A stretch of 64,000 bases of DNA from Pseudanabaena frigida (GTDB lineage Bacteria; Cyanobacteriota; Cyanobacteriia; Pseudanabaenales; Pseudanabaenaceae): positions 49,030-113,029 of the forward strand of contig QBML01000017.1 in the NCBI GenBank assembly GCA_003242085.1, read 5' to 3'. Position numbers and translations under genes: made by a program. Positions 16,323-25,377 of the stretch are shown here, piece by piece. The notes below the pieces were generated by a model, which had not been told where the DNA came from, did no database searches, and saw nothing but the letters and a program-made list of their open reading frames with translations. Position 1 is the first letter of the stretch. Every line of letters begins with the position of its first letter.

Positions 16323-18698
16323 CTAAATCTTCTGAATTGGTGCAAGTTTGGGATCGATGATTTTTTTGCCTTGACCAGCAAAGGCAACAGCTAGATACAT
16401 TTTGTCGCCTGTACCCAACAAGTTTGAGACTTGACCTTCGCCAAACTTGTCATGCATTACGCGATCGCCTACTTGCCAATCGATACGGGGTTTCGGTTTG
16501 ACTGCGTTTACCTTGACAGGAGGCACTGACCTGAGCGAACCTTTGACACTTGTAGCTTCGGCACGTTGACTTGCCTTGCTGATAAATTTATCGATGCCAT
16601 GTCCTGTGAGATATTCTTTGGGAAGTTCAGCCAAAAATTGTGAAGGAATCGCATATTCACGGTTGCCATAGAGCCGACGCGCTTGAGCATGACTGAGGAA
16701 TAGCTTTTCTTGAGCACGGGTAATGCCCACATACATGAGTCGGCGTTCTTCTTCTAGAGCCATTGGATCGTTAATCGAACGGAAACTAGGGAATAAGCCT
16801 TGCTCTAGACCAACTAGAAATACGACTGGAAACTCTAACCCTTTAGCTGCATGGAGCGTCATCAGTGTTACTTTTTCAGCATTCTCACTGCTGTCATCAA
16901 GGCTAGAGGCAAGAGCTGCATTCGCTAAGAAAGCGTCAAGAGAAGCATCTTCATTCTCTTCCGCGAATTGGACGGCGGCATTATAAAGTTCCTGCAAGTT
17001 AGCAATGCGATCGTTGGCTTCATCATTAGTTTGGGCTTTCAGTTCATCGACATAGCCAGATTCCTCAAGAATGCCCTGAATGATATCTGCTGCTGGCGTG
17101 ACGCTAACTTTGGCTTGCCATTTTTGCATCAACTCTACAAACGAAATTACGCCCTTTGCCGATCGCCCTGCCAGAGTTTTGACTGTCGTTTCATCGCTGA
17201 TAATTTCCCAAATTGGAACATTGAGTTCTTGGGCGGCTTGTTGCAGCTTATCGAGCGTTGCTTTGCCAATGCTGCGTTTGGGAACATTAATGATTCTCAT
17301 TAAGCCGAGAGTGTCGGATGGATTGGAGAGAAGTCGCAAATAGGAGAGAACGTCTTTGATTTCTTTGCGATCGTAGAATCGCATACCGCCAACTACTTTA
17401 TAAGGAATATTCCAACGCACCAGCATTTCTTCAAAGGGGCGGGATTGGGCGTTGGTGCGATAGAGGATGGCAAAATGTCCAAGATTGGCAGTTGGTGTTT
17501 TTGACTTAACGCGGCGGATTTGCTCGATCACAAACTGGGACTCGTCAACCTCATCTTCAGCGCGATATAGCTCGATCAAGTCACCATCGGGACGAGTTGC
17601 TTTGAGGACTTTATCGATACGCTGAGTATTGTTGTCAATCAGTTGGTTCGCAAGTTCGAGAATGTTAGCTACTGAGCGATAATTTTCTTCGAGCTTAATC
17701 ATTGAGCCTGTATGGGCATCGGGTAAGCGATCGCCAAAGGCTTCTTGAAACTCCATTAAGATCGTAAAATCGGCCGAACGGAAGCTATAAATTGATTGAT
17801 CGGCATCACCGACCACAAAAATGGAACGACCTTCCCAAGTTGGTTTTTGATCGTTTGTGGATAGTAAGCGAATCAGATCGTACTGGGTGCGGTTGGTATC
17901 TTGATATTCATCGACGAGAATATGCTTAAAGCGATCGTGCCAATAGTTGAGTACTTCTGGATTTTGTTGAAATAAGCGCACTGGTAAAAATATAAGGTCA
18001 TCAAAATCGAGAGCATTATTGGTGGCTAGTTGATTTTGATAGAGATTGTAAACTTGGGCGATCGCGCGTTTGCGATAGGGTGAATCATCGCTTTGTTTTT
18101 CGTATTCTTCAGGAGTCCAACCTTTGTTTTTGGCATTGCCGATCGCAAAGCGTACTGACTTTGGCTCAAATTTCTTTTCGTCTAAATTTAGTTGGTTGAT
18201 GACGATATCTTTGACTAAGGATTGTGCATCAGAATCATCGAAAATCGAGAAGTTTTTTGCCCAGCTTCTACCATTTTGATCTTTATACTTATCAATATCA
18301 AGCCGTAAAATACGACAGCACATACTATGGAAAGTCCCCATCCATAGACCGTCTTGCGCAAAGCTATTAATATATTGCTTATAAACTTTTTTACGGAGTT
18401 TATCCTGTTCCCAGTCAGGGATTTCACTTAAAGACTTTCCTAATTCTCTTTGAGCAACTTCTTGGGTTAACAAAGATTGAATTCGCGCATTCATTTCCTT
18501 GCCAGCTTTATTTGTAAAAGTCACCGCTAAAATTTGCTCGGGGGCAACATTATGATTGAGCATTAAATTAGCAATGCGATAAGTCAATGTTCGCGTTTTT
18601 CCCGATCCTGCACCCGCCACTACTAGCATTGGGCCGTGAAGATGGCTTGCTGCTTTTTGTTGAGCAGGGTTGAGGTGATTTAAAAAATTGGAACTCAT
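16323..18698 (-). CDS. pcrA: UvrD/PcrA-type superfamily 1 DNA helicase
   Basis: This 791-residue protein has the SF1A motifs in order: Q-motif LNPAQQKA, Walker A AGAGSGKT (about residues 30-37), motif Ia AVTFTNKAG, Walker B ILVDEYQDTN, motif III VVGDADQSIYSFR, motif IV LEENYRS, motif V LMTLHAAKGLEFPVVF and motif VI MYVGITRA. It unwinds DNA 3' to 5' in excision repair and replication-fork clearance. The C-terminal tail (WQVGDRVMHDKFGEG) is the RNA-polymerase-binding module of PcrA/UvrD. It is divergent from the kinase gene, with a 62-base gap. Confidence 0.95.
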   Translation of the reverse strand: MSSNFLNHLNPAQQKAASHLHGPMLVVAGAGSGKTRTLTYRIANLMLNHNVAPEQILAVTFTNKAGKEMNARIQSLLTQEVAQRELGKSLSEIPDWEQDKLRKKVYKQYINSFAQDGLWMGTFHSMCCRILRLDIDKYKDQNGRSWAKNFSIFDDSDAQSLVKDIVINQLNLDEKKFEPKSVRFAIGNAKNKGWTPEEYEKQSDDSPYRKRAIAQVYNLYQNQLATNNALDFDDLIFLPVRLFQQNPEVLNYWHDRFKHILVDEYQDTNRTQYDLIRLLSTNDQKPTWEGRSIFVVGDADQSIYSFRSADFTILMEFQEAFGDRLPDAHTGSMIKLEENYRSVANILELANQLIDNNTQRIDKVLKATRPDGDLIELYRAEDEVDESQFVIEQIRRVKSKTPTANLGHFAILYRTNAQSRPFEEMLVRWNIPYKVVGGMRFYDRKEIKDVLSYLRLLSNPSDTLGLMRIINVPKRSIGKATLDKLQQAAQELNVPIWEIISDETTVKTLAGRSAKGVISFVELMQKWQAKVSVTPAADIIQGILEESGYVDELKAQTNDEANDRIANLQELYNAAVQFAEENEDASLDAFLANAALASSLDDSSENAEKVTLMTLHAAKGLEFPVVFLVGLEQGLFPSFRSINDPMALEEERRLMYVGITRAQEKLFLSHAQARRLYGNREYAIPSQFLAELPKEYLTGHGIDKFISKASQRAEATSVKGSLRSVPPVKVNAVKPKPRIDWQVGDRVMHDKFGEGQVSNLLGTGDKMYLAVAFAGQGKKIIDPKLAPIQKI

Positions 18699-18760
18699 GG
18701 GTACAGGATGAAGAAACTTAGGTAGACTCTAATACAGTATGCCAAAAATACAGTATTAAC

Positions 18761-20194
18761 GTGGATATTTACTGCACACGCCCGAATTGCCCAAAGCCGT
18801 TAAATTCCTTTGCTGACCTTGATAGTGGCAATACCATCAAAACTATTGCTCAAAAGTTTTGTACAACTTGTGGGATGCCTTTGTTGCTTGGTGGACGTTA
18901 CATCGTCGAAAACCCGATCGCTCAAGGTGGTTTTGGTGCAACTTTCTTAGCTCGCGATCGCTATACGCCCGCGATGAAACGTTGTGTAGTAAAACTTTTG
19001 CAACCAGTGGGACTTACCAGTTCCCAGATGGCGATCGCCAAGCAGATGTTTGAGCGTGAGGCAACGGTTTTAGAAGATTTAGGTACACATCCGCAAATTC
19101 CCGATCTGCTTGCCTACTTTGAAGTGCAGTCAGGACAGGATGAATTTTTTTATTTGGTGCAAGAATTTGTCGATGGCTTTACGTTAGAACAAATTGTCGA
19201 GCAGCATGGCGCGATCGCTGAGGCGGATGCCTTAGAAATTATGCAAAGTCTTTTGCCTGTCTTGACATTTATTCACGAAAAAGGCTCGATCCATCGCGAT
19301 ATTAAGCCTGCAAATATCATGGTACGCAAGTCCGATCAGACTTACTTTTTACTGGATTTTGGGGCAGTTAAGCAGGTTGCAGGAGCTGCCCAAGGGCAAA
19401 AATCTACAGGTATATTCACTCCAGGATATGGCGCACCCGAACAAATGCGTGGTGATACTGTGTTTCCTGCCACCGATCTCTATGCTTTTGCAGTCACTTG
19501 TCTATTTTTGCTGACGGGCAAAGAGCCTGAAGAATTATTTGATGTTAGTTACAACAAGTGGCAATGGGATCAATTTGTAAAGCTGAGTCCCACTCTTAAT
19601 AATGTTTTACACAAGATGTTAGAGACTGCTCCTAGCGATCGCTTTAACTCTGCTGCCGCAGTCCTCCAGGAGCTCAGTGTAAATTCCTCCACAAATGTAA
19701 AGACATCTCATCAGACAAGTATCCAAGTACCCGTACCGATTGCTTCTCCCCTTGCTGTTAATGCTCCCGCAGTTCCAAAACCCGTAGTTTCGCGATCGCA
19801 GAAAACGCCTTGGTTGTTATCTGCTCCAATTCCTACGCAATTTATCGCTGCTTTTTTGTTAGGCGTAGAAGCGATGTTGCTATGGCAGGTAATGACAACG
19901 GTTGGGATTTCGGCGATCGGCGCTCCTGCAAATTTAGTCGTTTTTGGAGCATTATTGCTGGGTGTTATTCTGCTGAGGATTAGTTCTGTTCTTGATAATA
20001 AAGATCTATTTGTATTCGTAAATTTACTCAGTTTCGCCGCTGTCTGGGGAGGACAAATCTTTGTAAAAGCTCTATTTCAGAACTTACCACAATGGTTAGA
20101 TATAGCTCAGTATTGCGGAGTCGCAGGCTTTAGCGCGATCGCTCTTATGGCTGCCTTTCGCCTCATTTTCCAATTACTCTATTCATTACTATAA
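18761..20194 (+). CDS. Ser/Thr protein kinase with zinc-ribbon N-terminus and membrane C-terminus
   Basis: This 477-residue protein starts at GTG 18761. The N-terminus has paired Cys (YCTRPNC and FCTTCGMPL) typical of cyanobacterial SpkB-like kinases. The kinase domain follows: Gly loop AQGGFGATFLA, Lys in CVVKLL, catalytic HRDIKPANIM, DFG in LLDFGAVKQ and an APE-like APEQM. A Pro-rich linker then leads to about four hydrophobic segments (residues 365-477), placing the kinase at the membrane. Substrates are unknown. Confidence 0.92.
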   Translation: MDIYCTRPNCPKPLNSFADLDSGNTIKTIAQKFCTTCGMPLLLGGRYIVENPIAQGGFGATFLARDRYTPAMKRCVVKLLQPVGLTSSQMAIAKQMFEREATVLEDLGTHPQIPDLLAYFEVQSGQDEFFYLVQEFVDGFTLEQIVEQHGAIAEADALEIMQSLLPVLTFIHEKGSIHRDIKPANIMVRKSDQTYFLLDFGAVKQVAGAAQGQKSTGIFTPGYGAPEQMRGDTVFPATDLYAFAVTCLFLLTGKEPEELFDVSYNKWQWDQFVKLSPTLNNVLHKMLETAPSDRFNSAAAVLQELSVNSSTNVKTSHQTSIQVPVPIASPLAVNAPAVPKPVVSRSQKTPWLLSAPIPTQFIAAFLLGVEAMLLWQVMTTVGISAIGAPANLVVFGALLLGVILLRISSVLDNKDLFVFVNLLSFAAVWGGQIFVKALFQNLPQWLDIAQYCGVAGFSAIALMAAFRLIFQLLYSLL

Positions 20195-20197
20195 GTT

Positions 20198-20332
20198 ACG
20201 TGGAAAGAATTTCTGCGATGGTCGAAGTCTAGGGCTGGCATGGGGGCACAGCCCCTACGAATTTGAATTGTTTAGGTAGGGGCTGTGCCCCCGTGCCAGC
20301 CCTATCACGCTAGCTGCAAGATATCTCCACGT
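20198..20332. repeat. Palindromic repeat, family C
   Basis: The outer ends ACGTGGAAA and TCCACGT are inverted copies. The inner arms GGGCTGGCATGGGGGCACAG and GTAGGGGCTGTGCCCCCGTG pair over about 27 bases. It is 135 bases, non-coding, and fills the gap between the convergent kinase and reductase genes. Confidence 0.75.
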
Positions 20333-20357
20333 TCCATATAACATCAGTACGTAAGTC

Positions 20358-21437
20358 CTAATTTGGATAATAGCCTGATGGCTTTAAGCCAACTGCCTTA
20401 TCTCCATGAATCGCGCCTTGAATTTCTGACTCAAAGAAACTGTAGGGAAACTGTGACTCAGGGCGACTAATCGATTCAAGGCGATCGCCTAATTCTTTAG
20501 GAATTTCAAAATCTAACGCCTTGAGATTATCCTCCAATTGCGATAATTTTGTTGCTCCCACAATCACCGAACCAATACTTAGGCAATTTGCTGTCCAGTT
20601 GATAGCAACTTGAGCCATACTCCGATTAAGTTCTTTCGCCACATTTTCCAGTTCAGCGATAATCTTCCAACTCCGTTCTGTAAATTTTTGGAATGCAGGA
20701 TTTTGACTATCTTTGAGAGTGTCTAGCCTGCCTTGTCCAATGAATGCACCTTCACTAGGTTTATATTTACCACTTAATAGCCCACTCGCTAGCGGACTCC
20801 ACACCATGACACCCATGCCAAGCTCTAGACCAAGGGGAACAAATTCACGCTCAATATTCCGTTCAACTAGAGAATATTCTAGTTGCAGCGTACTCAGTGG
20901 TTCGTAACCGTGCCACTCGGCAAGGGTTTGCGCTCTTGCAGCATACCAAGATGGTGTGTCGCTCAAGCCCACATAACGCACTTTACCCGATCGCACCAAA
21001 TCATCAAATGTTCGCATCACTTCTTCGACGGGGGTAATCCGATCCCAAGTGTGCAGAATATAGAGATCGATGTAATCAGTTCCCAGCCGTTTGAGCGAAC
21101 CTTCCACAGCTCGCAGAATATTTTTGCGTCCGTTACCACCTGCGTTGGGGTTTCCCTGTTCGGCGTTGTAGGTGAACTTAGTAGCGATGACAGCGCGATC
21201 GCGTAATCCTCGTTCGGCAATAAATTTACCAACCCAAGACTCACTCGTACCACCAGTATAGAGATCCGCCGTGTCAATAAAATTTCCACCCGCATCAATG
21301 TAAGTGTTAAATAATTGACGGGCAGTATCTTCATCCGATCCCCATCCCCATTCTGTGCCAAAGGTCATTGCCCCAAGAGATAAGCGACTAACTCGTAATC
21401 CAGATTTGCCAAGGGTGTAGTAAGTATTAAGAGACAT
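20358..21437 (-). CDS. Aldo/keto reductase
   Basis: This 359-residue TIM-barrel oxidoreductase has the family signatures LGAMTFGTEWGWG, the catalytic Asp/Tyr region DTADLYTGGTSE, the substrate-side Lys in ATKFTYN and the His in YILHTWD. A VIVGATKLSQLEDNL segment near the C-terminus is the NADPH-binding end. It belongs to the general NADPH-dependent aldo/keto reductases and the substrate is unknown. It is divergent from the Mrr gene (103 bases). Confidence 0.9.
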   Translation of the reverse strand: MSLNTYYTLGKSGLRVSRLSLGAMTFGTEWGWGSDEDTARQLFNTYIDAGGNFIDTADLYTGGTSESWVGKFIAERGLRDRAVIATKFTYNAEQGNPNAGGNGRKNILRAVEGSLKRLGTDYIDLYILHTWDRITPVEEVMRTFDDLVRSGKVRYVGLSDTPSWYAARAQTLAEWHGYEPLSTLQLEYSLVERNIEREFVPLGLELGMGVMVWSPLASGLLSGKYKPSEGAFIGQGRLDTLKDSQNPAFQKFTERSWKIIAELENVAKELNRSMAQVAINWTANCLSIGSVIVGATKLSQLEDNLKALDFEIPKELGDRLESISRPESQFPYSFFESEIQGAIHGDKAVGLKPSGYYPN

Positions 21438-21540
21438 TGTTTGATTCCTTTACTCTATCTGCTATATTTTTAACACATCATTCAAATTTCATATTCGTTT
21501 ATAATTCTTTAGAATTTCAATTCCAGATTTTCAGACAATT

Positions 21541-22431
21541 ATGCTTCCGCTAATGCAACTTACTGGCGACGGGAGAGAGCATTCTTTTAGGGAAAGTGTG
21601 GAATATTTAGCAAAGTTCTTTAACTTATCGGAGGATGACAGAAAAGAGTTGTTACTAAGCGGACAACAACCTACTTTTGATAACCGAGTTGGCTGGACGA
21701 AAACACACTTACTTAAGGCTGGTTTGTTAGAGTCGCCCCGACGTTCTGTTTTTCAAATTACGACAAGGGGTAAGGAAGTACTTAGCCAAAATCCGCCACT
21801 AATCAATGCCAAATTTCTCAAGCTATTTCCCGAATATCAAGCATTTACTGGAGTTAATACAATTGTTAATAGTTCCAATTCACCATCTCAAGATAATCTA
21901 ACTGAGCAAATTACCCCAGAAGAAGCCTTAGCTTCGGCATATCAAAAATTAAAATTAGCTTTAGCTCAAGACCTGTTAATGCTTGTCAAAGACTGTACAC
22001 CTGATTTCTTTGAACGCTTAGTAGTGAAATTATTGGTCAAAATGGGCTATGACGGCTCGATTCAAGATGCTGGAAAAGCGATCGGTAGAAGTGGTGATGA
22101 GGGGATCGATGGAATTATTAAAGAAGATCGCTTAGGTTTGGATGCGATCTATATCCAAGCTAAAAAATGGGAAGGAACAGTAGGTCGTCCTGAAATTCAA
22201 AGATTTGTGGGAGCGTTGGCAGGTCAGGGTGCGAAAAAAGGCGTATTCATAACTACTTCCAGCTTTTCTAAGGAAGTGCAAGAATATGCCAAAAACATGA
22301 AAGATACTAAAATTGTGCTTATTGATGGAGAGCAGTTGACCCAGTTCATGATTGACTACAACTTAGGCGTATCAATTATGTCGCAGTATGAAGTTAAAAA
22401 AATTGATTTTGATTTCTTTGTAGACGAATAA
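21541..22431 (+). CDS. mrr: Mrr-type restriction endonuclease
   Basis: This 296-residue protein has an N-terminal winged helix (about residues 1-95, Mrr_N, with GWTKTHLLKAGLLESP) and a C-terminal Mrr catalytic domain from about 155. The PD-(D/E)XK core is GDEGIDGII followed by IYIQAKKW. VGRPEIQRFVGAL and KGVFITTSSFS follow. Mrr enzymes cut methylated or otherwise modified DNA, so it is a candidate type IV defence nuclease. It is a single gene with no modification partner. A strong terminator follows. Confidence 0.9.
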   Translation: MLPLMQLTGDGREHSFRESVEYLAKFFNLSEDDRKELLLSGQQPTFDNRVGWTKTHLLKAGLLESPRRSVFQITTRGKEVLSQNPPLINAKFLKLFPEYQAFTGVNTIVNSSNSPSQDNLTEQITPEEALASAYQKLKLALAQDLLMLVKDCTPDFFERLVVKLLVKMGYDGSIQDAGKAIGRSGDEGIDGIIKEDRLGLDAIYIQAKKWEGTVGRPEIQRFVGALAGQGAKKGVFITTSSFSKEVQEYAKNMKDTKIVLIDGEQLTQFMIDYNLGVSIMSQYEVKKIDFDFFVDE

Positions 22432-22433
22432 AA

Positions 22434-22466
22434 AGCAAAAAGGAGCGCATAGCGCTCCTTTTTGCT
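22434..22466. terminator. Terminator between mrr and the convergent gene
   Basis: AGCAAAAAGGAGCGC pairs perfectly with GCGCTCCTTTTTGCT around a 3-base loop. It reads as a terminator in both directions. Confidence 0.85.
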
Positions 22467-23169
22467 AATAATCATCTCTGACCGCAAAGGTAATCGTTTG
22501 CTTGGTCACGATATTAATAACTGTACTTGGTTCGATTACAGTCACCTGTGGAGCTGTCACGTTCCCAACTAGCACTGAGGCAGCTGCACCACCGAGAATA
22601 TCGATAATCTGCACATTGCCACGCAGGACACCGCCGAGAACTGCACCTGCGGCTCCACCGATACCAGCGTCGGTCAAAATTGCACCTGCACCAGTTTCAC
22701 GGGGATCTTTCATATCATTAATCAGAGCCGATTCGGCTTGGAGTCTGACCGTTGCGCCACGACTAGTAAACTTTTGGGCAACAAACTTAGAGCCGCCTTC
22801 CGCAGGTACAAATTGTCCCTCGATTACTGCCCCCGCAGGAATCAACACCGTCCCGTTATTAGCTGCAATATCTTGGGCAACTAGCAAGCTAGCGTTCACA
22901 GTTTCGCCTTTAGCGATATAGAGAGTATCTTGGCGATCGATTTTAGTGGCGATCGCCTGACCTACAGGCAAACTTAAAGTAGAGCGAAATACCTGAGCTA
23001 CTTGATATTGTTGAGATTGTGGTTTTGTTACCTGTGCTTGAGGCTTATTATTTGTCCGATAGCGCGAAGAAGCATAGCTAGGACTTACCACCAAGGAAGT
23101 CACAGCTATGCTCATTGCCATACTTACAGACGAAATAATTGCTAATTTTGAATTATGTTTAGCGCTCAT
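22465..23169 (-). CDS. Exported hypothetical protein with glycine-zipper segment
   Basis: This 234-residue protein begins with a signal peptide (residues 1-33, hydrophobic SVSMAMSIAVTSLVV, Ala-Ser-Ser site). The mature part has two beta-rich stretches (VLIPAGAVIEGQF and FTSRGATVRLQAE) and a Gly/Ala-rich GIGGAAGAVLGGVL segment resembling a glycine zipper. It is likely periplasmic or outer-membrane associated. No named family is recognised with confidence. Confidence 0.55.
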   Translation of the reverse strand: MSAKHNSKLAIISSVSMAMSIAVTSLVVSPSYASSRYRTNNKPQAQVTKPQSQQYQVAQVFRSTLSLPVGQAIATKIDRQDTLYIAKGETVNASLLVAQDIAANNGTVLIPAGAVIEGQFVPAEGGSKFVAQKFTSRGATVRLQAESALINDMKDPRETGAGAILTDAGIGGAAGAVLGGVLRGNVQIIDILGGAAASVLVGNVTAPQVTVIEPSTVINIVTKQTITFAVRDDY

Positions 23170-23317
23170 AAATGCCTCTGGGGATGCCGATAGAGTTCTA
23201 TCTAGATTATGACTAAAAATATTTTATCTTTGTTCCTACAGCGATCGCTAAAATCCTTGCGCTCATCACCCTAAAACAGCGATCGCATTGCTTGAATATT
23301 TGACAACTTACTTCATA

Positions 23318-23336
23318 GTAACTACAATGTAATTAC
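23318..23336. promoter_or_regulatory. Palindromic operator upstream of mazE
   Basis: GTAACTACA-A-TGTAATTAC is an inverted repeat with one mismatch, 25 bases before the mazE start. MazE-type antitoxins autorepress by binding such palindromes; the assignment here is inference. Confidence 0.55.
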
Positions 23337-23360
23337 TACGAGTTTGGAGTTTATCTAAAT

Positions 23361-23621
23361 ATGAGTACATCTATCCGAACTCGAATAATCAAAATAGGTA
23401 ATTCTCAAGGTGTTCGTATTCCTAAAACTCTATTAGAACAGAGTGGGATTTGTACAGAAGTTGAGATTGGCATAGATGGCGATCGCCTTACTATTCGACC
23501 TGTGCCACGATTAAGGGTTGGTTGGGATGAAGCTTTTGCAATGATGGCTTTACAAAAAGATGATGTTCTCTTGGATGATATGGATACAACAGATTGGGAT
23601 CGGGTTGAATGGGAGTGGTAG
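23361..23621 (+). CDS. mazE: MazE-type antitoxin (AbrB/SpoVT fold)
   Basis: This 86-residue protein has the swapped-hairpin AbrB pattern IKIGNSQGVRIPKTLLEQSG followed by IGIDGDRLTIRP. The acidic C-terminal tail (DDMDTTDWDRVEWEW) is the part that wraps the toxin. Its end overlaps the toxin start by 13 bases. It neutralises MazF and should repress the operon through the palindrome at 23318. Confidence 0.9.
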   Translation: MSTSIRTRIIKIGNSQGVRIPKTLLEQSGICTEVEIGIDGDRLTIRPVPRLRVGWDEAFAMMALQKDDVLLDDMDTTDWDRVEWEW

Positions 23622-23938
23622 CTATACGTTTTGATATTTTTCTGGTTAATCTCGATCCGACTATTGGTAGTGAAATACAGAAGACGAGACCCTGCGTTAT
23701 CGTTTCGCCAAATGAATTGAATCGCAACATTTCCACGGTGATTATTGCGCCAATGACGACTAAGGGGCGAGCATATCCTACTCGTGTTATTTGCCAGTTT
23801 CAGGAAAAAGAGGGACAAATAGTTCTCGACCAAATCCGTACAGTGGATAAATCGCGGTTGGTCAAAAGGATTGGTGAAATTAGTCAAGATGAGCAAAGAG
23901 AAGTTCTTAGTATCTTGGCTGAGATATTTGCTGAATGA
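23609..23938 (+). CDS. mazF: MazF/PemK-type mRNA interferase toxin
   Basis: This 109-residue protein has the family pattern FLVNLDPTIGSEIQKTRPCVIVSPNELN, then STVIIAPMTTKG and IVLDQIRTVDKSRL. The catalytic Arg (in KTRPC) and the Ser/Thr of the TVD stretch are present, so it is probably active. MazF toxins cut mRNA at short sequences. ATG at 23609 lies inside mazE. Confidence 0.92.
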   Translation: MGVVAIRFDIFLVNLDPTIGSEIQKTRPCVIVSPNELNRNISTVIIAPMTTKGRAYPTRVICQFQEKEGQIVLDQIRTVDKSRLVKRIGEISQDEQREVLSILAEIFAE

Positions 23939-23984
23939 AGAAGATGATGAGGGAACATGCGATCGCTCATCTAATAATCAATTT

Positions 23985-24039
23985 TAAAACCCCAAAGAGA
24001 ATTGCGGCAATTCGCACTGCAATTCTCTTTGGGGTTTTA
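23985..24039. repeat. Hairpin repeat with family-A-like core
   Basis: TAAAACCCCAAAGAGAATTGC and its complement enclose a short variable core. It has no CTATAG ends. It follows mazF and may serve as its terminator. Confidence 0.65.
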
Positions 24040-24053
24040 TATTTTTAGTGATT

Positions 24054-24136
24054 ATAGCAATGCAAGTTTTGCTTAGGAGATAAAACCTAAATAAATGAAG
24101 GCGGTGCGAAGCGCCACCTTCATTTATTTGGGTTTT
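24054..24136. repeat. Nested-palindrome repeat, family A-type copy
   Basis: The left end TATAGCAATG is conserved. The stem is AAAACCTAAATAAATGAAGG with complement, and the core GCGGTGCGAAGCGCCACC allows one mismatch. The right outer end is degenerate and merges into the 3' end of the SnoaL-like gene. Confidence 0.7.
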
Positions 24137-24158
24137 GAGAAAGTGCAAAGCGCTGTAG

Positions 24159-24515
24159 TTAGTTATAATTAGCAATTACTTTGGTAACTTTTCCATTAGC
24201 ATCTATTTCCATAAATTCTCCTGATTTTGTTCCTTTTTGATTGATGTAATACAGAACAACACTGGAAATTCCCCACATCACATCAACTAGCTCGAATTTA
24301 AGATCGGGGTATGCTTCCAGTCCTTTTTGAAAGTATTCGCGTAATGCTTTTTTGCCGATCGCTTTTCCTGATGGGGCGTTCAGTAATTTTGCGGCGATCG
24401 GTGATATCAGAACTACATCGTCACTGTAGTGAGACATAATTTCATCAAGATTGAGAGAATTCCATGCTTTTAGCCAATGTTCTGCAAAGGATTTGGCTTG
24501 AATTTCTGTGAGCAT
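24159..24515 (-). CDS. SnoaL/NTF2-like protein
   Basis: This 118-residue protein has a cone-shaped NTF2-like fold suggested by EHWLKAWNSLNLDEIMSHYSDDV, then LREYFQKGLEAYPDLKFELVDVM, and the closing KGTKSGEFMEIDANGKVTKV. The family includes polyketide cyclases and ketosteroid isomerase-like enzymes. Function is not predictable from sequence. It is divergent from the flavin reductase gene, with 99 bases between. Confidence 0.75.
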   Translation of the reverse strand: MLTEIQAKSFAEHWLKAWNSLNLDEIMSHYSDDVVLISPIAAKLLNAPSGKAIGKKALREYFQKGLEAYPDLKFELVDVMWGISSVVLYYINQKGTKSGEFMEIDANGKVTKVIANYN

Positions 24516-24614
24516 TTTGACTCCGAAAAAGCTTTTTTCTAAGTATTATAGTTATCAGCAACTTAGCTAATCTTGATATATTTATTTACATAGCTACAAA
24601 GTTGTCTATTCATC

Positions 24615-25253
24615 ATGCATATCGATCCAAAAGAAACATCTGCTTCTGATAACTACAAGCTATTAACTAATCTTGTGGTTCCGCGTCCGATCGCTTGGGT
24701 AACTACACAAAGTATACAGGGAGTAGTTAATCTTGCCCCCTTCAGTTTCTTTAATGCTATAGGCAGTAATCCTCTATACCTCATCATAAGTATTGGCAAT
24801 AAAGATGATGGAAGCATGAAGGATACTGCGGCAAATATCATTGCTAATGGCGAATTTGTAGTCAATTTAGTGACAGAAGATTTACTAATGGCAATGAATA
24901 TCTCTGCTGCTAACTTTCCTATAGAAGAAAGTGAACTTACGGCAGTTGGTTTGCATGGAGCGGAATCAAAACGGGTTAAGGTTCCGCGTGTTGCCGAAGC
25001 TCAAGCAAGTTTGGAATGTGTTCTCCACAGCCAACAACCATTAGGAATTTACACGCTGATCGTCGGTCAAGTCGTTATGTTTCATGTTGACGATCGCCTG
25101 ATTAGCGATCGCTTGCACATTAATGGCTTTTATCCAATTGGCAGAATGGGATCTCCTGCTTATTATTGTCGTACAACCGATCACTTCGATTTACCACGTA
25201 TTCCTTACGAGCAGTGGCAAAAAGAAAATCTCGACCAGAATTACAGCAATTAA
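24615..25253 (+). CDS. Flavin reductase-like FMN-binding protein
   Basis: This 212-residue protein has the split-barrel flavin reductase pattern: NYKLLTNLVVPRPIAWVTT, VNLAPFSFFNAIGSNPL with the FMN-phosphate-binding residues, DTAANIIANGEFVVNLV and the late GRMGSPAYYCRT. Such proteins bind FMN and reduce flavin with NAD(P)H or act as flavoenzymes. The gene is monocistronic. A short hairpin at 25265-25289 follows the stop. Confidence 0.88.
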   Translation: MHIDPKETSASDNYKLLTNLVVPRPIAWVTTQSIQGVVNLAPFSFFNAIGSNPLYLIISIGNKDDGSMKDTAANIIANGEFVVNLVTEDLLMAMNISAANFPIEESELTAVGLHGAESKRVKVPRVAEAQASLECVLHSQQPLGIYTLIVGQVVMFHVDDRLISDRLHINGFYPIGRMGSPAYYCRTTDHFDLPRIPYEQWQKENLDQNYSN

Positions 25254-25264
25254 CGATCAAATGT

Positions 25265-25289
25265 GACAGCGTTGCGAAGCAATGCTGTC
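25265..25289 (+). terminator. Short hairpin after the flavin reductase gene
   Basis: GACAGC and GCTGTC with GTTGC/GCAAT-type inner pairing form a small stem 12 bases after the stop. The T-tract is weak. Confidence 0.4.
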
Positions 25290-25320
25290 AAGTCTTTTCT
25301 TGGTTTGGGTTTGCATTCAA

Positions 25321-25377
25321 ATCGCTAAAAACATAGAAAGACAGCACAAAGTGCTGTCTTTCTATGTTTTTAGCGAT
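25321..25377. terminator. Perfect 27-bp hairpin at the GST 3' end
   Basis: Two 27-base arms, starting ATCGCTAAAAACATAGAAAG, pair without mismatch around AAA. The hairpin overlaps the last codons and stop of the GST gene and lies between convergent genes. Confidence 0.75.
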
